Source: Gymnorhina tibicen (Eukaryota > Chordata > Aves > Passeriformes > Artamidae). Taken from it: a DNA stretch of 64,000 bases. Positions 1 to 12,900 of this stretch are shown here, piece after piece. The stretch is from NCBI GenBank assembly GCA_013399875.1, contig VXAZ01007534.1, positions 1 to 64,000 of the forward strand. The letters are read 5' to 3'. The notes under the pieces were generated by a model. That model had not been told where the DNA came from. It did not search any database and saw nothing but the letters and a program-made list of their open reading frames with translations. Positions within the stretch are counted from its first letter, which is position 1; every line of letters starts with the position of its first letter. The position numbers and the translations under genes are program-made.

Positions 1-647
1 GGGAAGGGAAGGAAGGGCCGTCGGGCGGGGGGCGCCGCCGCCGCCGCCGGGAGGCGCCCGGGGAAGGGGCGAGAGCCGGAGGAGCGCGGGCGCTAATGCC
101 CGCCCCGAGGCGAGGGGAAGGGGCGCCCGAGCCAGGTTTCGGTTTTGCGGTGTCGGGGAAGCCCGCCCGGGCTCCGCTGGAGCCATTTTATGTTGCTTTG
201 TAAGAAGGAGACGATGGTTGAAAAGCACTTATCCCAATCCGACCGGATCGGCTAAGCCAGGCGAAAGCCCTCAACTCTGGCGAGCGAGGCAGTATTTATT
301 TTTTAAAGAGAGAAGGGGAAAAAAAAAAAAAAAAGCCCCCAATCTCCCCCCCATCCCCTTCTCGTGCTTTCTGTACCTTGGCGGGTGGCTCGCTGCTGCA
401 CTTGTACTCACAGAGGTTTGCAACAAGCAGTCACACAGACCTGCGCTGCCACCGAGCCCCCCCGGCCGCCGCTCCGCTCCCCGGCGCGCCCCCGGCCGCG
501 ACCCCCGCCCCGAAGCGCTGGAGGAGACAAACCCGGCGTCCCGGCGGCGGGCTCGGCCCCTTGTTTGTGGCTCTCAGATCCATCATGGCTTCCCCCTGCC
601 TTTCTGCCTCCCTGCTCCTTGTGTTCCTCCTCCCTGTGGCTGCCCTG

Positions 648-655
648 TTTATATA
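648..655 (-). promoter_or_regulatory. TATA box, minus strand (candidate antisense promoter)
   Basis: Read on the minus strand the motif is TATATAAA, an excellent TATA box, placed in a CpG island and followed 3' (towards position 412) by a GC-rich segment that ends in a strong splice donor (CCTCT then GTGAGTA; GT at 411-410). A transcription start would be expected near 618-625. This is consistent with an antisense or divergent noncoding transcript at the GTF2A1 promoter; no transcript evidence is available from sequence alone. Confidence 0.4.
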
Positions 656-748
656 GCGCTATTGCCGCTCTCTAATATAGACTCTGCTAGGATGGGAAGG
701 TGCTTTCCAGCCCCACGTCACCGCCTCTCCATTTAAACACCACATCAG

Positions 749-760
749 CCTTTAAATAGG
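749..760 (+). promoter_or_regulatory. TATA-like / CArG-like A+T core
   Basis: The segment CCTTTAAATAGG has CC and GG flanking eight A/T bases, so it resembles both a TATA element and a relaxed SRF CArG box (the consensus has six A/T). It faces a GC-rich plus-strand stretch that could be an alternative first exon, ending near 944 at a GGGGTGAGG donor-like site. The function is inferred only. Confidence 0.25.
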
Positions 761-3700
761 GAGCGAGCCGCGGAGCGCGGGCTGGGAGGTGCATGCGTCC
801 GCGGCGGAGGCTGGGAGACGGGCGGCTTGTCCCTCGGATCCCGACTGGCCTTTCCCACCGGTTTCTCTTCCCTCCGCGCCGCCCGTCCCCGTCGCCCGTC
901 CCCGTCGCCACCGGCCTGCGGAGCGGTTGTGCTTTGCGGGGGTGAGGGTGTCTCCTAGCCCGTGTAAATGGGCTTTCCTTTGCTTCTGTGCATTGCACAA
1001 AGACAGTATTCATCTCCTCCTGCATTTAAATCTGTTTACCTTTTCCTGCCTTTTTTTTTTTCTTCTTAATTTTTAATTTTTTATTTTTTTTGCTTGTTTG
1101 GTTTTGGGTTTTGGTGGGGGTTTTTTTGTTTGTTTAGGGTTTGGGGTTTTTTGTCCCTGGCATACAGCTCGCACACGTTCCTGTGCTCCTGTAAAGTCTT
1201 CAAAGTAGCTTTTCTGCTGCGTGGGGAAAGGAGTGTTTAAACGATTCTTACCCAGTGTATCAAGGAGAGTTGTGGTATTTATTTTATGGCGCTTTGCCAA
1301 GGTCTGACTACAGCTGTCTCCCCAAAAGTGAAGTTAATATTCAAGTTTTATATATGGGTCATGGGCTGCAGATCCTACGCAGTGATTTGTGTGTTTCTGG
1401 TGTCTAAAATCTACAAATATTTTATTGCAGTCCAGGCAGAGCAGTGGTTTTGGAATTTTCACTACTCGGTTTTATTACAGTAGTTGATATACTACAAAAT
1501 ATGTGAAAGAAAATGCAAAGCGTCTTAATTTTCTTTTCCAAATCTGTAGTTTTACAGACCTGCTTGTGAGTTAGGTTTATGCAAATGCAAGGAAACATCT
1601 TTGATTTGATATTTTGTCAGCTTTTGTATCCAAAAATTCTAGGAAAGTAGTCAGCTGTTACACAGAGGGCAGTTACTCAGCAGGATGCGTATTGAATGTG
1701 TGTGATTTGAATCTTAGTTGTCCTTCTGTGTATAAACTTCTTGCTTTGTGTTTTTATTGTAAGAAAAGGATTTCTGTGTAGTAAATTAGAGGTTTTGCTT
1801 CATTTTCTTGACTAAGGCCATACTGAATAGCAAAAAATATATACGTTGAATAATCTCCAGAGTACTTGTAAATATTTTTGACTCAACAATTTACGAAGAC
1901 TTGTTTTCTTTCACTGTATTTCTGTACTGGAAGTTCTTTTTGAAAGGTGTCAATGTTTGAAATAGTAAAAGCCAACCTTAAAATAAGTCTGCTTCAAGTA
2001 GGTATGCTTTAGGTTAATTTTCAATTAAGCAGTAAAATCTTACAATTTTGTCGAATTGGGTCTCATTCAGTATCAAGAAATACGAGCTTACCCAAGGGTT
2101 GCCAAAGATGAGTAGGAACATTTTGAAATGCTGCAGCCACGTGACTTTAGGAAGCTGGACTTGGAGCCTAATGTGTCAGTGGCATCACGTCAGCATCTGA
2201 TAAAATCTGAATTACTAGAAATCTCTTCTCTGTAATAAAGGACAAATCCTGGATGTTAACAGTTATATATAGTATAAAATTTTACAGGTGATAAAGGCAA
2301 TTTATTTGTAAAAGTCCAAAACAACATTAAAAAAGCTCAAATTGTAATGATTACAATGTAGATTATATGTGTTACTTTTTTTATGCACATCTTTTTGATG
2401 TAATTGTGACTAGAAGTAGTTACCTTCACGGTGTGCTCTTCTGGCTGCATGTGGTTGACTTACAGCGGTAACTGCATGGCTGGGAGAAAGATTAGCCGTG
2501 TTTCAGGGAGAGCTACAGAAGCAACCAGGAACAAACTGTTGTCAAGTGTACAAAGCATGCTGTGGTCTGTCTCTCTGTAACATGTTGGTTATTGGAACCC
2601 CAAACTGCCGAAATCCCAAGTGTTGTGATAATAATTACAAAGGATTGCAGTTTTTGTACCCTTGAAGTGGAAGGAATGTAGGAAGTGTAAGCCCCCAAAG
2701 ACATGTGGCATTTCTTAAAATAGCTTGCTGGTTGCTCCTGGATTTGGAGTGTGTGTGTAGCAGTGTCACCATACTCAAGAGTTTTCTTTACAAGATGCAC
2801 AGAGAAAGTAAAATATAATCATTCCCTTATGTTCCTGGAGGGGGAAATAGTAGATTCCAAGTCTTTGCTATGTGTTTGTGGTTGTATCTTAATAAATAAG
2901 GAATTTTAATTGTTGTCTTTAATCTGTAGTAAGTGCTTGGAATAGTGTTTATTGAAAAGTGATTTGAGTATTTTGCTCTTAAAAGAGCTTGACATTTACA
3001 GCAATGTACTCTTTATGAGGGAGACACTTTAATATAAACCAGATGAAAGTGCAATTATTTTAATAGCAATCTTTAAAGTTTCCATTTGTTTTCATTGCTT
3101 TCTCTGACTGAATGAAGAAACTTGTTGGAAAGCTCACCTACTATCCCATCTTTTGACTTATTTAGTAATTGTATTATCATATTTATTTTTTGAGTAAGCA
3201 GTGTATGAAAATAGTTTTGTCATTCAGTTCCAGAGTCTTAGATATAAACAGCTTATATAAACAGCTTCAGCATCATATAAATAATGCTTAAAGCTAACAC
3301 TTTTTGTATGTTGAAAACAATACAGTGTGCTTTCTTTTAATGCATGGAACTTAAGACTGTTGTGTAATTTTACTGGATATGCCTCTTTTGAAGTAGGAAA
3401 AGAGCATTCTGTGATGCTCTTGAAAATTCCACTGTAAATGTCTCTTGAAGGCATTGCTGCCACCAGTGCAGGAGATGTTCCATCCACCTGGGCTGGCTGT
3501 TCAGTAGGAGTGTACAAAAGAGAATATCAACTGGACAGGATATATCTAAAGTATTATGTAAATGTGTATAGGTAAAATCAGACAGACACTGTTTCATTAT
3601 AAGCTTGCAAATGTTTTGTTGTCTCTTTTCTTCTCCTAATCACAGAGCCATGAGTGTATCATATATATTGCTGTGTGATTAGAACAGTGTTTGAAAATTC

Positions 3701-5949
3701 TGACCCATTTTGAGATCCAGTGCACTGTGAGGCTCATGCAGAGGGATACGTGCATGTACAGACTGCTGGTGGGCTTGTTAACCCGCATGGCCCTCGGCTC
3801 ACTCCACCCCTGCAGGACTGTCCTGTTTTGGGGAACTTAACTGCTTGCTTGGACCGTTGGAAGTAATGCAGAAGGATCCTGTGTCAGCAGTGGCAGTGTA
3901 AGCATCTGTGCTCTTAACCTGCCTTTGAGGTCTTGCTAAGCTAATGATGGACACTAGAAACCAGTATCTGCTTGAATTTGTTTTTTCTCTTACCTCCATA
4001 GGGAAAAAAGGAAATTCCCAAGCAGACTGTTGGGCTGTAGAGTCAGTTTGTTTTATCTGAATGTTGTTTTCTTTCTTATAGGGCTTTATAGACTCAGAAG
4101 GCTTTGTGAATAAACCTTACAAAAATACCTGACTATGGAGATAGGAGGAAGTATCTACTGGTGGAAATTATTAGGGTCTGTTTGTGTAAAATCCCATTTA
4201 TTAGAAAAGTAGACCTAAGAGGTAATTTAGGGAGAGGAGGATTAAAGAAGAAAATGCACCCTCCATCCTGCAGGAATTTTGATTATAATTTGAGGCATAC
4301 AGGTAGTTCTCTTGACTTAAATAAAGTAACTTACATGCTTGAGGTTAAGCATGTTTATTTGCAGAATGTGGTTTTGGCGTTAAGGAACAGATGCTTTTAA
4401 TATAATAAGGAACAATATATGGAATAGGTTAAGTAGTATTTCCGTGCTAGTTGAATCATATAAGCTTCATGCAATTTGTTTAATTACAGAAATATAGGAC
4501 TTAATGTTATTAAGTAGACTGTCTTTTTGCATCTGTTATGAATTAAGCGGAAAAATAATCCTGTTAATGGTGCTTGGTATTTCTGAGTTACTACACAGAT
4601 TCAAAATACTAGCACTCGAGAAGGCTGGCTTTGAAAGTCTGTTTCAATGTTTATAAGCTCAGTTAATGCAGTATTTGAAACCTGGATAAGTGAGCAGAGC
4701 ATGCACTATGGTATGTTTTCTTTCTTTTGGAGAAATTGTGGACATAGGTGCTGTAAATGTAGTTGTTAAGGATGGCAAACTTACCCTGTTACTTGAAGCC
4801 AGAAATTTTTAGTGGTTTTTTTTTTTTTTTTTTTTTTTTTGAAAGACAGGTAACAAAAGGATGAATGACAACATTTCAGCTGCTTGATTTGCAGCGGCAT
4901 GTTTTAAAGCTGAAATGTGATCAATAACATAGAGTGGGTTTTATTGGGGTTTTATGTTGGGTTTTATTGGTTTTTTTTTTGTTTATTTTTGCATTTCTTT
5001 TTCTTTTTTGGGGGGAGGGCCTGGGGCAGGGGTTGTAAGAAACATAACTTGAGCATGCCCCAATGTAGAGGGTTTTTTTTAAACAGTAAGAACATAACCT
5101 TTAAGTAGCCATCAGACTGCTTCTTTCCAGGTTCCAAATATGTTCTTTTATTCCCTTGTAATCTTAATGCATTTTCTTAAATTTTGTTTTCCTTTTTTTT
5201 CCCTACATCTAAAGGTAAAGCTTTGTTTTTTCTTCAGCTTCGTTTATTCAGCTTCATTTTTGTGCTTATTGACCGCTCAGATTTTCCCTGGATTAGTAAA
5301 TCATGTGCTACTAGTCTCCCTACATTATTCCATAATTTAGGCATAACAATTCTGTAACATGTGCAATACAATCTTTGGCATGTCTGCAACAAATTCAACA
5401 CTTCTTCAATGCATTAAGTTAATATCTGTGCATAAAATAAATGCTCCAATGCATGCAGTAAATTTGTGTAGTTCCAGCACCTCTGGACTAACTACTTGTG
5501 TTTGGTGCAGATTTCCTGTGTGTGCATTGGAGGCACAGCCTTCCTGGAGTGTCAGACTCACTGCACCAGTACAGGATGATTGTTTTGCATATATACAACA
5601 TATCTGATGTGTGTGGCATCATTCATGATTTATTGCTTAAGGGAGTTAGGCAGTGGGGCTGAGGAGAATGACAGTTTAGAGAAAGTTGTGGCTACTTTCT
5701 GATCAGTTTAAGGAACAGCCTTGGTCAGTGACATATATATGCTTCACAGGCTGCAAGACTGATCAACCATAATTTACAGCTTGTAGTGCTACCTTGCAAT
5801 TAGCACAGATATTTAAGCCCAGCCAAAATCCCATTGAGGTTCATACATACAGAGAGGTCCAATCTGTACTGTTTAAAAGGTACAGCATGTCCATAGTACA
5901 GTTGTCGTGTGGTTCTCTGTTTTAAATTGTACCTTCATTTTAAAATGCA

Positions 5950-6096
5950 CGAAATGGTTGAAGTTGGAAGGGACCTGTAAGAGGTCTTCTTGCAACCCCC
6001 TTGTACAAGCAGGGCCAACTAGAGCCCAGGACAATGTCCAGATGGCTTTTGAGTGTCTCCAGGAATGGAGGCTCCAGAACCTCTTTTGGCAACCTA
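5950..6096 (-). mobile_element. CR1 LINE 3' fragment
   Basis: Read in minus orientation this matches the 3' end of avian CR1: the block with GTTGGAAGGGACCT, CAAGCAGGGCCA, ATGTCCAGATGG and CTCCAGGAATGGAGGCTCC follows CR1 order. It is 5'-truncated as usual for CR1 and lies in GTF2A1 intron 1. Confidence 0.8.
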
Positions 6097-6349
6097 AAGT
6101 GAACTGACAGTTCACTTTATCTTTGATAGTTGATGTGTGAAAGCAGTGTATTAATAACAACATATTTTTAGTATTTCCCCATGAAAAATTTGATATGTGT
6201 AAGCATAAATACAGATCAAAACCAGAAGTCTGTCTAGCCTGTCTTCAAGAGTTTCTGAAAACAAATACATGATGAAGAACAGGACATTAACATGAATCCT
6301 TCCATTTTTTTGAGCCTTCAATGTTTTTCAGCTCAAGATAATTCTGATC

Positions 6350-6416
6350 TTGGTGCCTGTTGAACTAATAAGCACTAACATTCACTTGGTGCCTGTTGAA
6401 CTAGTAAGCACTAACA
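6350..6416 (+). repeat. Two-copy direct repeat, 31-bp unit
   Basis: A 31-bp unit starting TTGGTGCCTGTTGAACTA occurs at 6350-6380 and 6386-6416, separated by 5 bp, with one mismatch. This is a recent short segmental duplication within intron 1. Confidence 0.9.
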
Positions 6417-6817
6417 AATTTATTTTCCTGTCTTTAATATACTTTTGAACTTTGAATGTTCTTTAATGCATTTTGCACACATCCAGGCATTTTTGCATAT
6501 TTAGTATCTACATTTACAAGCAGAAAACAAATTGACTGAATGGAAAACAATCTCCTTTTCTCTGTTTTAAATTATACTCTTTGTGGCTTGATAACTCTTG
6601 TGCTGTAGTTATGTCACAAAAGATTGTGAGCAGTCCCTTCCCTTTTCACCTTGTTTGACCTGTTCTTCCTGATTTATACCTTCCTGGATATTTCAATCAC
6701 TCGGAAACGTGTGGTGTATTCTGAAATGCAGTTTTTTGTGGGGGGAAATCTTATTTTAATGTTAAAGTGACAGATTTTTTTCAGAACAGTGCTGACTAGT
6801 TACTGTTTTTTTTAAAG

Positions 6818-6919
6818 CCTAAATTGTACAGGTCTGTAATTGAAGATGTCATTAATGATGTCAGAGAAGTTTTTCTGGATGAAGGCGTGGATGAACAAGT
6901 TCTTATGGAACTCAAAACA
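6818..6919 (+). CDS. GTF2A1: GTF2A1 exon 2
   Basis: 102 bp, phase 0 to phase 0. Encodes [16 protein letters not shown] onward to MELKT: the conserved N-terminal helices that pair with TFIIA-gamma. The acceptor follows a T-rich tract ending TTTAAAG; the donor is ACA/GTAAGT. Confidence 0.97.
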
Positions 6920-9900
6920 GTAAGTTGAACTTTTTAACAGACCAATACAACAGTTAGTTTCCAAATCTGGCTACTGTTGATTACAGTAGAAATATTAATT
7001 TTTAGTTAATTAAGCACTGTAATCTGTGTATCTGTAGCCCCATACCATTTGAATTGCACTGTTGTATAGACAGATCTGCTCACCTTATTTTCCCTAATCT
7101 GGCAACAGAAATCATCTGAATGCAGTGTTATTTTGATCCCCAAAACACTGCATTTTTAAAAAAGAGAAAAATATGTTTATTTTAGAGACAGACAGTTCTT
7201 AGTGTTTCTCTGCAGGGAAAATAAAATGCCTGCACTGCTTGATGTTTTTGTCTTTGTGAAGAAGAGTTGCATTGTTGATGCACTGTCAGGTTTTTGCATG
7301 TATGGTTTGTTGTTTGCAAAAGTATTGTCATTTGGGGGTTGGTACGTAATAAATCACACTGTATGCATCACACTTGCCTGAAGCTTTGATTCAGAATTGT
7401 TTTACATGGAGTGTAAAACCAAAGGTCCAAAATAAAGGCAGGATGTTAACCTGAGCTCTAGTGGGTCTCCTATGGCTTTCTTCAAATTCTTCATGAGGAG
7501 AAAAAGCCCTTCAAAAGGGAAGGGAAAAAGCAGGGGAGAAAAAAAGGCAAAACAACACCACAAAAAGAAAGGAAACTGGGAAAGTAGGTGACATCTTGTC
7601 TCATCTTCTTCAGTGAGCATGGTGTCCCACATTCACAGTATTTTTGAAGTATTAAAAAAATAGATGGAGTGGGAAACAAATTTTGAGTTTGACTAGACAG
7701 AAACAGGTGAAGACTTTTCCCATGAGGCCATAACCTGTCTTGGTGGAAACACAGTGAGCGCTGTAAAAAAAAGTGCAGTGGTATTTGTGTCACAGATGAT
7801 GTCAGAAAAAATTAATGTGGAAAGAGACAAGAAGGAAAATGAAGTATTGAAGAGGAAGGGAGCCCTAAGCAGATTTTGAAATCATGAGTCCTGGGTGCCT
7901 GTAGTCTTTTTGACTCTGATATATTACAGAATACTTTTGTTGCTGTTTTTACAAGAGCTGCATTTTGCATCTGTGTCTGTCCTTTGGTGATATGTCAGCT
8001 GACATAAAGAACCATAGGGCTGGAGAAGCTGAATTTGATGTTGTGGTGGAAACTGAATGATTGTAGAGAGGCATTATCTGAGGTATACTTGTAGCTTCTG
8101 TTGAAACAGGAAGCAGTAGTCTTTAAGCAACTTTTATTGAGGAGTTCCAAGAAAAAGTGGCTTGAGGAAAGTTGTAATAAAGAATTATTTTTTTGATTAA
8201 AGAGGTAAGAAAGAATATAGTCTCATTTAAAGTTACCACTTTATCTCAATTCCTGCTTTGATTAGGGTTGTTGCAAATCTTCCACACTTAGAAGAAAGAA
8301 AGAATGTTAAAGCTTAATCTTGGACTGACAAGGGATATTTAATTTCTTTTCTTATCTCTATGGAGTTACCTTTTGTCTGTATCTGCCTGAAGGCTTTTTG
8401 GGCTTTTTGCATGAAATAAGCAGTGAAAACAAACTCAATTTTGGAGTACTGTCGTTACATTGTTACAAATCCTGTTGAGTAAAAGTTGTACACAGATATT
8501 TCTCTTTCCTTTTCCAAACTAGCTGTGGGAGAACAAGCTGATGCAGTCTAAGGCTGTAGATGGCTTCCATTCAGAAGAGCAGCAGCTTTTATTGCAGGTG
8601 CAACAACAGCAACAGCAGCAGCAGCAACAGCAGCATCATCACCACCACCATCACACGCCTCAGCCGCAGCAGACTGTGCAGCAGCAGTCTCAGCCACAAC
8701 AGGTCCTTATTCCAGCATCTCAGCAAGGTCAGACATAATCTCTAAACGCTCTGGCAAAAGACTCTGAAGTTAGTCCAGCTCCTTAGCATATTCTAAATCT
8801 AGGGCAGGTTGCTTGTCGGATGGTTAACTTTTTGTCCTTCTGCTTGGCCTTTATTCAATAGGTCAAGAAAGCTGTCTTGCTGAAAAGTGTTTTGGTATTT
8901 GTTTTAAATCATTTTCTTTAGAAGATTTTGAAAAAGCTGAATTCTTCTCTTGGTCTACTACAACATAACATGCTTTCAGAGTACAAAACTTTCAAAATTC
9001 CATTAGCAGCTCTAAGTCCAAGCCAATGTACATAAGCAGTCGACAGTTTAGTCATGAGGTGGTAATGTCATCAGGAGCAAATTATCTCAAAAAACCATTA
9101 TTGGTTAGCATAACTCGGTGCTAGGACATGAAAAATACTTGTATAATAGTCTGAATATACATAGGGGGTTTTTTTGGTCTTAAAAGATGTCACACTGTGT
9201 AGATGTGGATGTACAAGGTATATTTTAGCTAGGTGTAACGGAATTGTTTCTTGTAATTACTGTCTTGAGTATTCATTAATAATTTAATGAAAATTTTTTT
9301 CAGCAATTATAATTTCATTTGAAAACTGAGATAAATACTACTGGATTTTACTGCATATATGCTGAGTAAACATATCTGCCACCTATGAAAGGTTTGATTG
9401 AGTTTTCAGTGTATTAAATTTGTTACATAAAATACTTCTCTGTGGTAGCCACATACTTCAGTCTTCTTGACAGATTTCATGGTCAGAGAGCCTGTGTTGT
9501 CATAGGCACAAAAGATGGATATGAGTTGATATCCCTCTGTGTCTCCCCCCGAAACCAACCAAAATCCAACCACCATATATTGAACACAATATAGAACTAA
9601 TGTGACTAGTTTTTCCATGGTGTCTTTTTGGTCGTTTTTTTGTGGTTGGTTTGGGGCACTTTTTTGAAGGGGAGGGAAAGATGGGTGTTAGTTTCTTGTT
9701 TTCTTCTTCTGGTACTCCTTGTTTTGGCTAGACATAAATAGTTTCGTGTGTTGGGATGAAATCAATTTTGAGATGAAAGCCTCTCAATAAACAGTGGCTG
9801 CAAAGGCTCAGGGCCTCCGCGGGGGCAGCCACTCACCGCGCTCTCTGGTGGCCCCTTGGCAGAGCAGCCACGGCTCCACTGAGCCACATTCCCTGCGCTG

Positions 9901-12900
9901 GAACATGGAGGTTGTTCCCTGTGCATCCCGGGGTAACACACTTAGAACTGATTTATTTTTGCCCAGTATTGTGGCTTATGACCAAATGACAGCAGGGAGA
10001 CTAAATGAAATGAGGATATCAAAGCACTTGCATCACAGAGATGCAGTTTTATGAATTACTTGGCTTTCCTCTTCCATGGTGGAGAGGTATAGTAGTTCTT
10101 CACATTCTCTGGTGCAGTCCCAGGGAGGGATCAGGATGGTTGTCACGGTGATTCCTGCTGTCCTTTCTGTGGTCCTGGCACAGGTTCATGAGATTTCCTA
10201 ATCTTTTGCCCTCCTTCGTTTCCCTGGAAGTTGGAGATGCCTTCAGATCTCTGTACAAGGTTGTGAGGCTTCCTACCCCAGAATCTTTTCCAGAAACTCT
10301 TATTCTTAATATTCTTAATTTGTTTAATTTGTCATTTGTTTGAAGGATTGGATGGAGAACAGTTTGTCAGTGATTAATTCATTCAAATTGCTCTATCAGT
10401 TTCAAGATTACTGTCACTGATAATAGCAGTGGCAACCTGCTTGTTCCATAGACTTGGACACATGCACATCGATGATCAGGTTGTTTGTATAGTTTAGCTG
10501 TCTCTTTCCTTTAGAATACCAAAACTGCTTTGTTGTGTGGGACAGGTGGTTTATCACATTTCATCTGCTTCTGCTGCATTAGAAAAACGGTGAAGATCAT
10601 GAGCTTACAGATGTGCTGACTGCACATAGCTAAGGCTGACTGCAGCATCCTGTTACTCTTCATCTTGGAATAATCCTTGTTTAAGTCAGTTTTAAGAGTT
10701 AACTGCTTTCGTTTTTGAAGAACTCTGATACTGGACATCATAAATTTTATCAACATTCACTAATACCTTTAATTTCAGAAATACATTTTCAGTCATGCTT
10801 TACCTAGATTCAGAATAGGTAACTGAAGCCCTTGAAATAAGATGTGTAAAGGCAAAGTAGTCATATCACCCCTCGGAGCTGCTGTTGAATATTGTCTTGA
10901 GAGTAAAACTTAGTAACACCAGAGACTGCTTAGTATTTGTTTTTGTGATGAAGCTCAGCTGATGTTTGGATGATATTCTTTCTAAGTTACTCTGGATTGG
11001 ATGTTATTTTGGGCAGATTGTGTACTTTTTGTTAAATGCTGGGTTTTTTTTTTTTGTTTCTAGCACCTCAGCAGCAGGTTATTGTGCCAGATTCCAAGCT
11101 GATACCACATATGAATGCATCAGGCATGGTAAGAGAAGCAGAAGTTTATATAGGCTTACACTGTCATTATGTAAATTGTTTTGATTAAATAGTAAACACA
11201 AATCTGGCATTAGTCATCAGATGCTTAAAAGTAATTTAGGACACACTGGTAAAGCTATCTGCCATCTTTCTGAGTTTTGCTGCTGCACTTAAAATTTAGG
11301 AACAGTAATCTGTAACTTCAGTTCTGATAACAAATATAGGACTTACCTTGATCCTCTACTTAAATATGTTTAACCAAAACTTTTTTAAATCAGAAAGTGG
11401 AATACTGCTGGTATGAATCTGCATGATGATATGCTCATATACTAATACACCACCATTAACTGATGCAAGCATACTGTATTTGCTAGATGCAGGAGAAAAA
11501 ATTAAATACGCTGAAACTTAAGTTTACATTGAATGAGGTGATTTAGCATTTCACACAGATCTTTGCTGGTCACATTAATTTGATTCACTATGTAACAGCA
11601 CATAGAACTGAGTCTGGTCATTTACAGTTTTCATGCACTCTATCTCTAGATATTGCTTATCTTATCTTGCTTTAAAAGCCCTGGTGTAATTTAAAGAAAA
11701 ATAAGTTGTTTGCAAAGCCTTGAAAACAACCCCTAATGTAAGTTAAAAATGTGTATTATGTTCATAATTCGTTACATTCTTACCACTTCTATGATAAAAG
11801 CCCATAAAGCAAAGTTTAATGATGCAACAAGTTTTGAAGCTGGAACAGCCTTCTTAGCCTTTACTTTTCCCTTACCTGCTGATCTTGCTACAGAAAAGAG
11901 CCTGAACTTTGTTACTTGAATAGCACGATTTACCCGCAAGCCAAGAGCACATAAACATTCACTTTCTTCTTATGTTTTACAAATCCCATTGAAGTGGCTG
12001 TCACTTCACAAGTCCAACAGTTAAATGTGTTTTCGTCCTGTCTCAGTTATCTCAGGGTATCAAAAAAGAGTATGCCAAGTTTTAGAAACTCCACTGCTGT
12101 CAAAATGTCGATGAATTGTATACCACAGATAACTACTGTTCAGCAAAGAGTTACAGTCAGTTTGGAAATATTGCTTGTGTTTATTAGAAACATTTAAGTT
12201 GATATCAAAGAGTGGATCTGATAGACTTTGAGTATTTGGAAGGCAGAGATTAATGATTCATCTGCCTTTGTCTGGGATGTGAGGATGCATACAAGCATGT
12301 TTTAGTTTTGTGTGGTGATCTCTAAACTTGGCAGATATAAGTATTATATTGACTAGACAGTATGGGGAGATCCTGTTTCTTCTAAACAGGAAATACGCAC
12401 TCTACCCAGTAATTAACTCCTTACAATAACAAAGAGTAATCAGCCATGGTTCCCTTGTAGTAGGGGAAGGGAGGCTTTTCCATAGGCAGCTGAAGCTGGG
12501 CCCATGAAATGGAGAGGCCTCTAGAGAGTCCATCACCCTCTGCAAGTTAAGGACTTAATACAGATTTTTGTGTTTGGAGCTGCCATAATTGTGTTGGAAT
12601 TCAGTTTCCTTGCAGGTTCAAATCATTACTCATTGATAATTCTACTTTCTTTTCGAACCAGCTGTCTTGGGAGAAAAAATTAGCATTCTGTGAACAGCCA
12701 GTACACAGTATGTGTAGGTTGACTCAGAGGAGCTGTGTGATGTGGGACTTGAAATGCAAATCACTTACAGAATGAAGAAAAGTGCAAACCTGGTTACTGC
12801 TTCTTGTGAAGGCAAGACAGACGAACATAATCATTGCTTCAGTACCTTATGTTTCTTCAGATTTGTAGGCTCATAGCCTTAGCTGCTCTGAAAAAGTGTA

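Larger units (their letters stand above)
1..960. promoter_or_regulatory. CpG island at the 5' side of GTF2A1
   Basis: The first ~960 bases are GC-rich with many CG dinucleotides, unlike the AT-rich sequence that follows. Such an island normally surrounds the first exon of a housekeeping gene, and the next gene rightwards is GTF2A1 on the plus strand. I could not find a first coding exon (expected to encode a short start beginning Met-Ala) in any frame here, so the true exon 1 is probably just left of the window and this is the downstream half of the island (start of intron 1). Inside the island is an unusual cluster of A/T-rich cores between 645 and 760. Confidence 0.75.
961..6817 (+). other. 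GTF2A1: GTF2A1 intron 1 (partial)
   Basis: AT-rich noncoding sequence between the CpG island and the first recognisable coding exon. It contains a G/T-rich tract (about 1090-1160), a poly-T run (about 4817-4842), a minus-orientation CR1 remnant (5950-6096) and a 31-bp near-perfect direct repeat (6350-6416). No coding exon was found: ORFs here are short, with no recognisable product. Confidence 0.7.

Noticed and set aside
1..217. GTF2A1 exon 1 inside the first 200 bases
   Set aside because: No frame encodes a Met-Ala start joined to a donor in the right phase; the ATG near 95 opens an unrelated frame.
583..655. Plus-strand ORF with a signal-peptide-like stretch (MASPCLSASLLLVFLLP)
   Set aside because: Only about 23 codons before a stop that overlaps the TATA motif; no continuing domain or splice donor; leucine-rich by chance in CT-rich sequence.
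1130..1152. Telomere-like TTTAGGGTTTGGGG
   Set aside because: Only one imperfect unit; not an array of TTAGGG.
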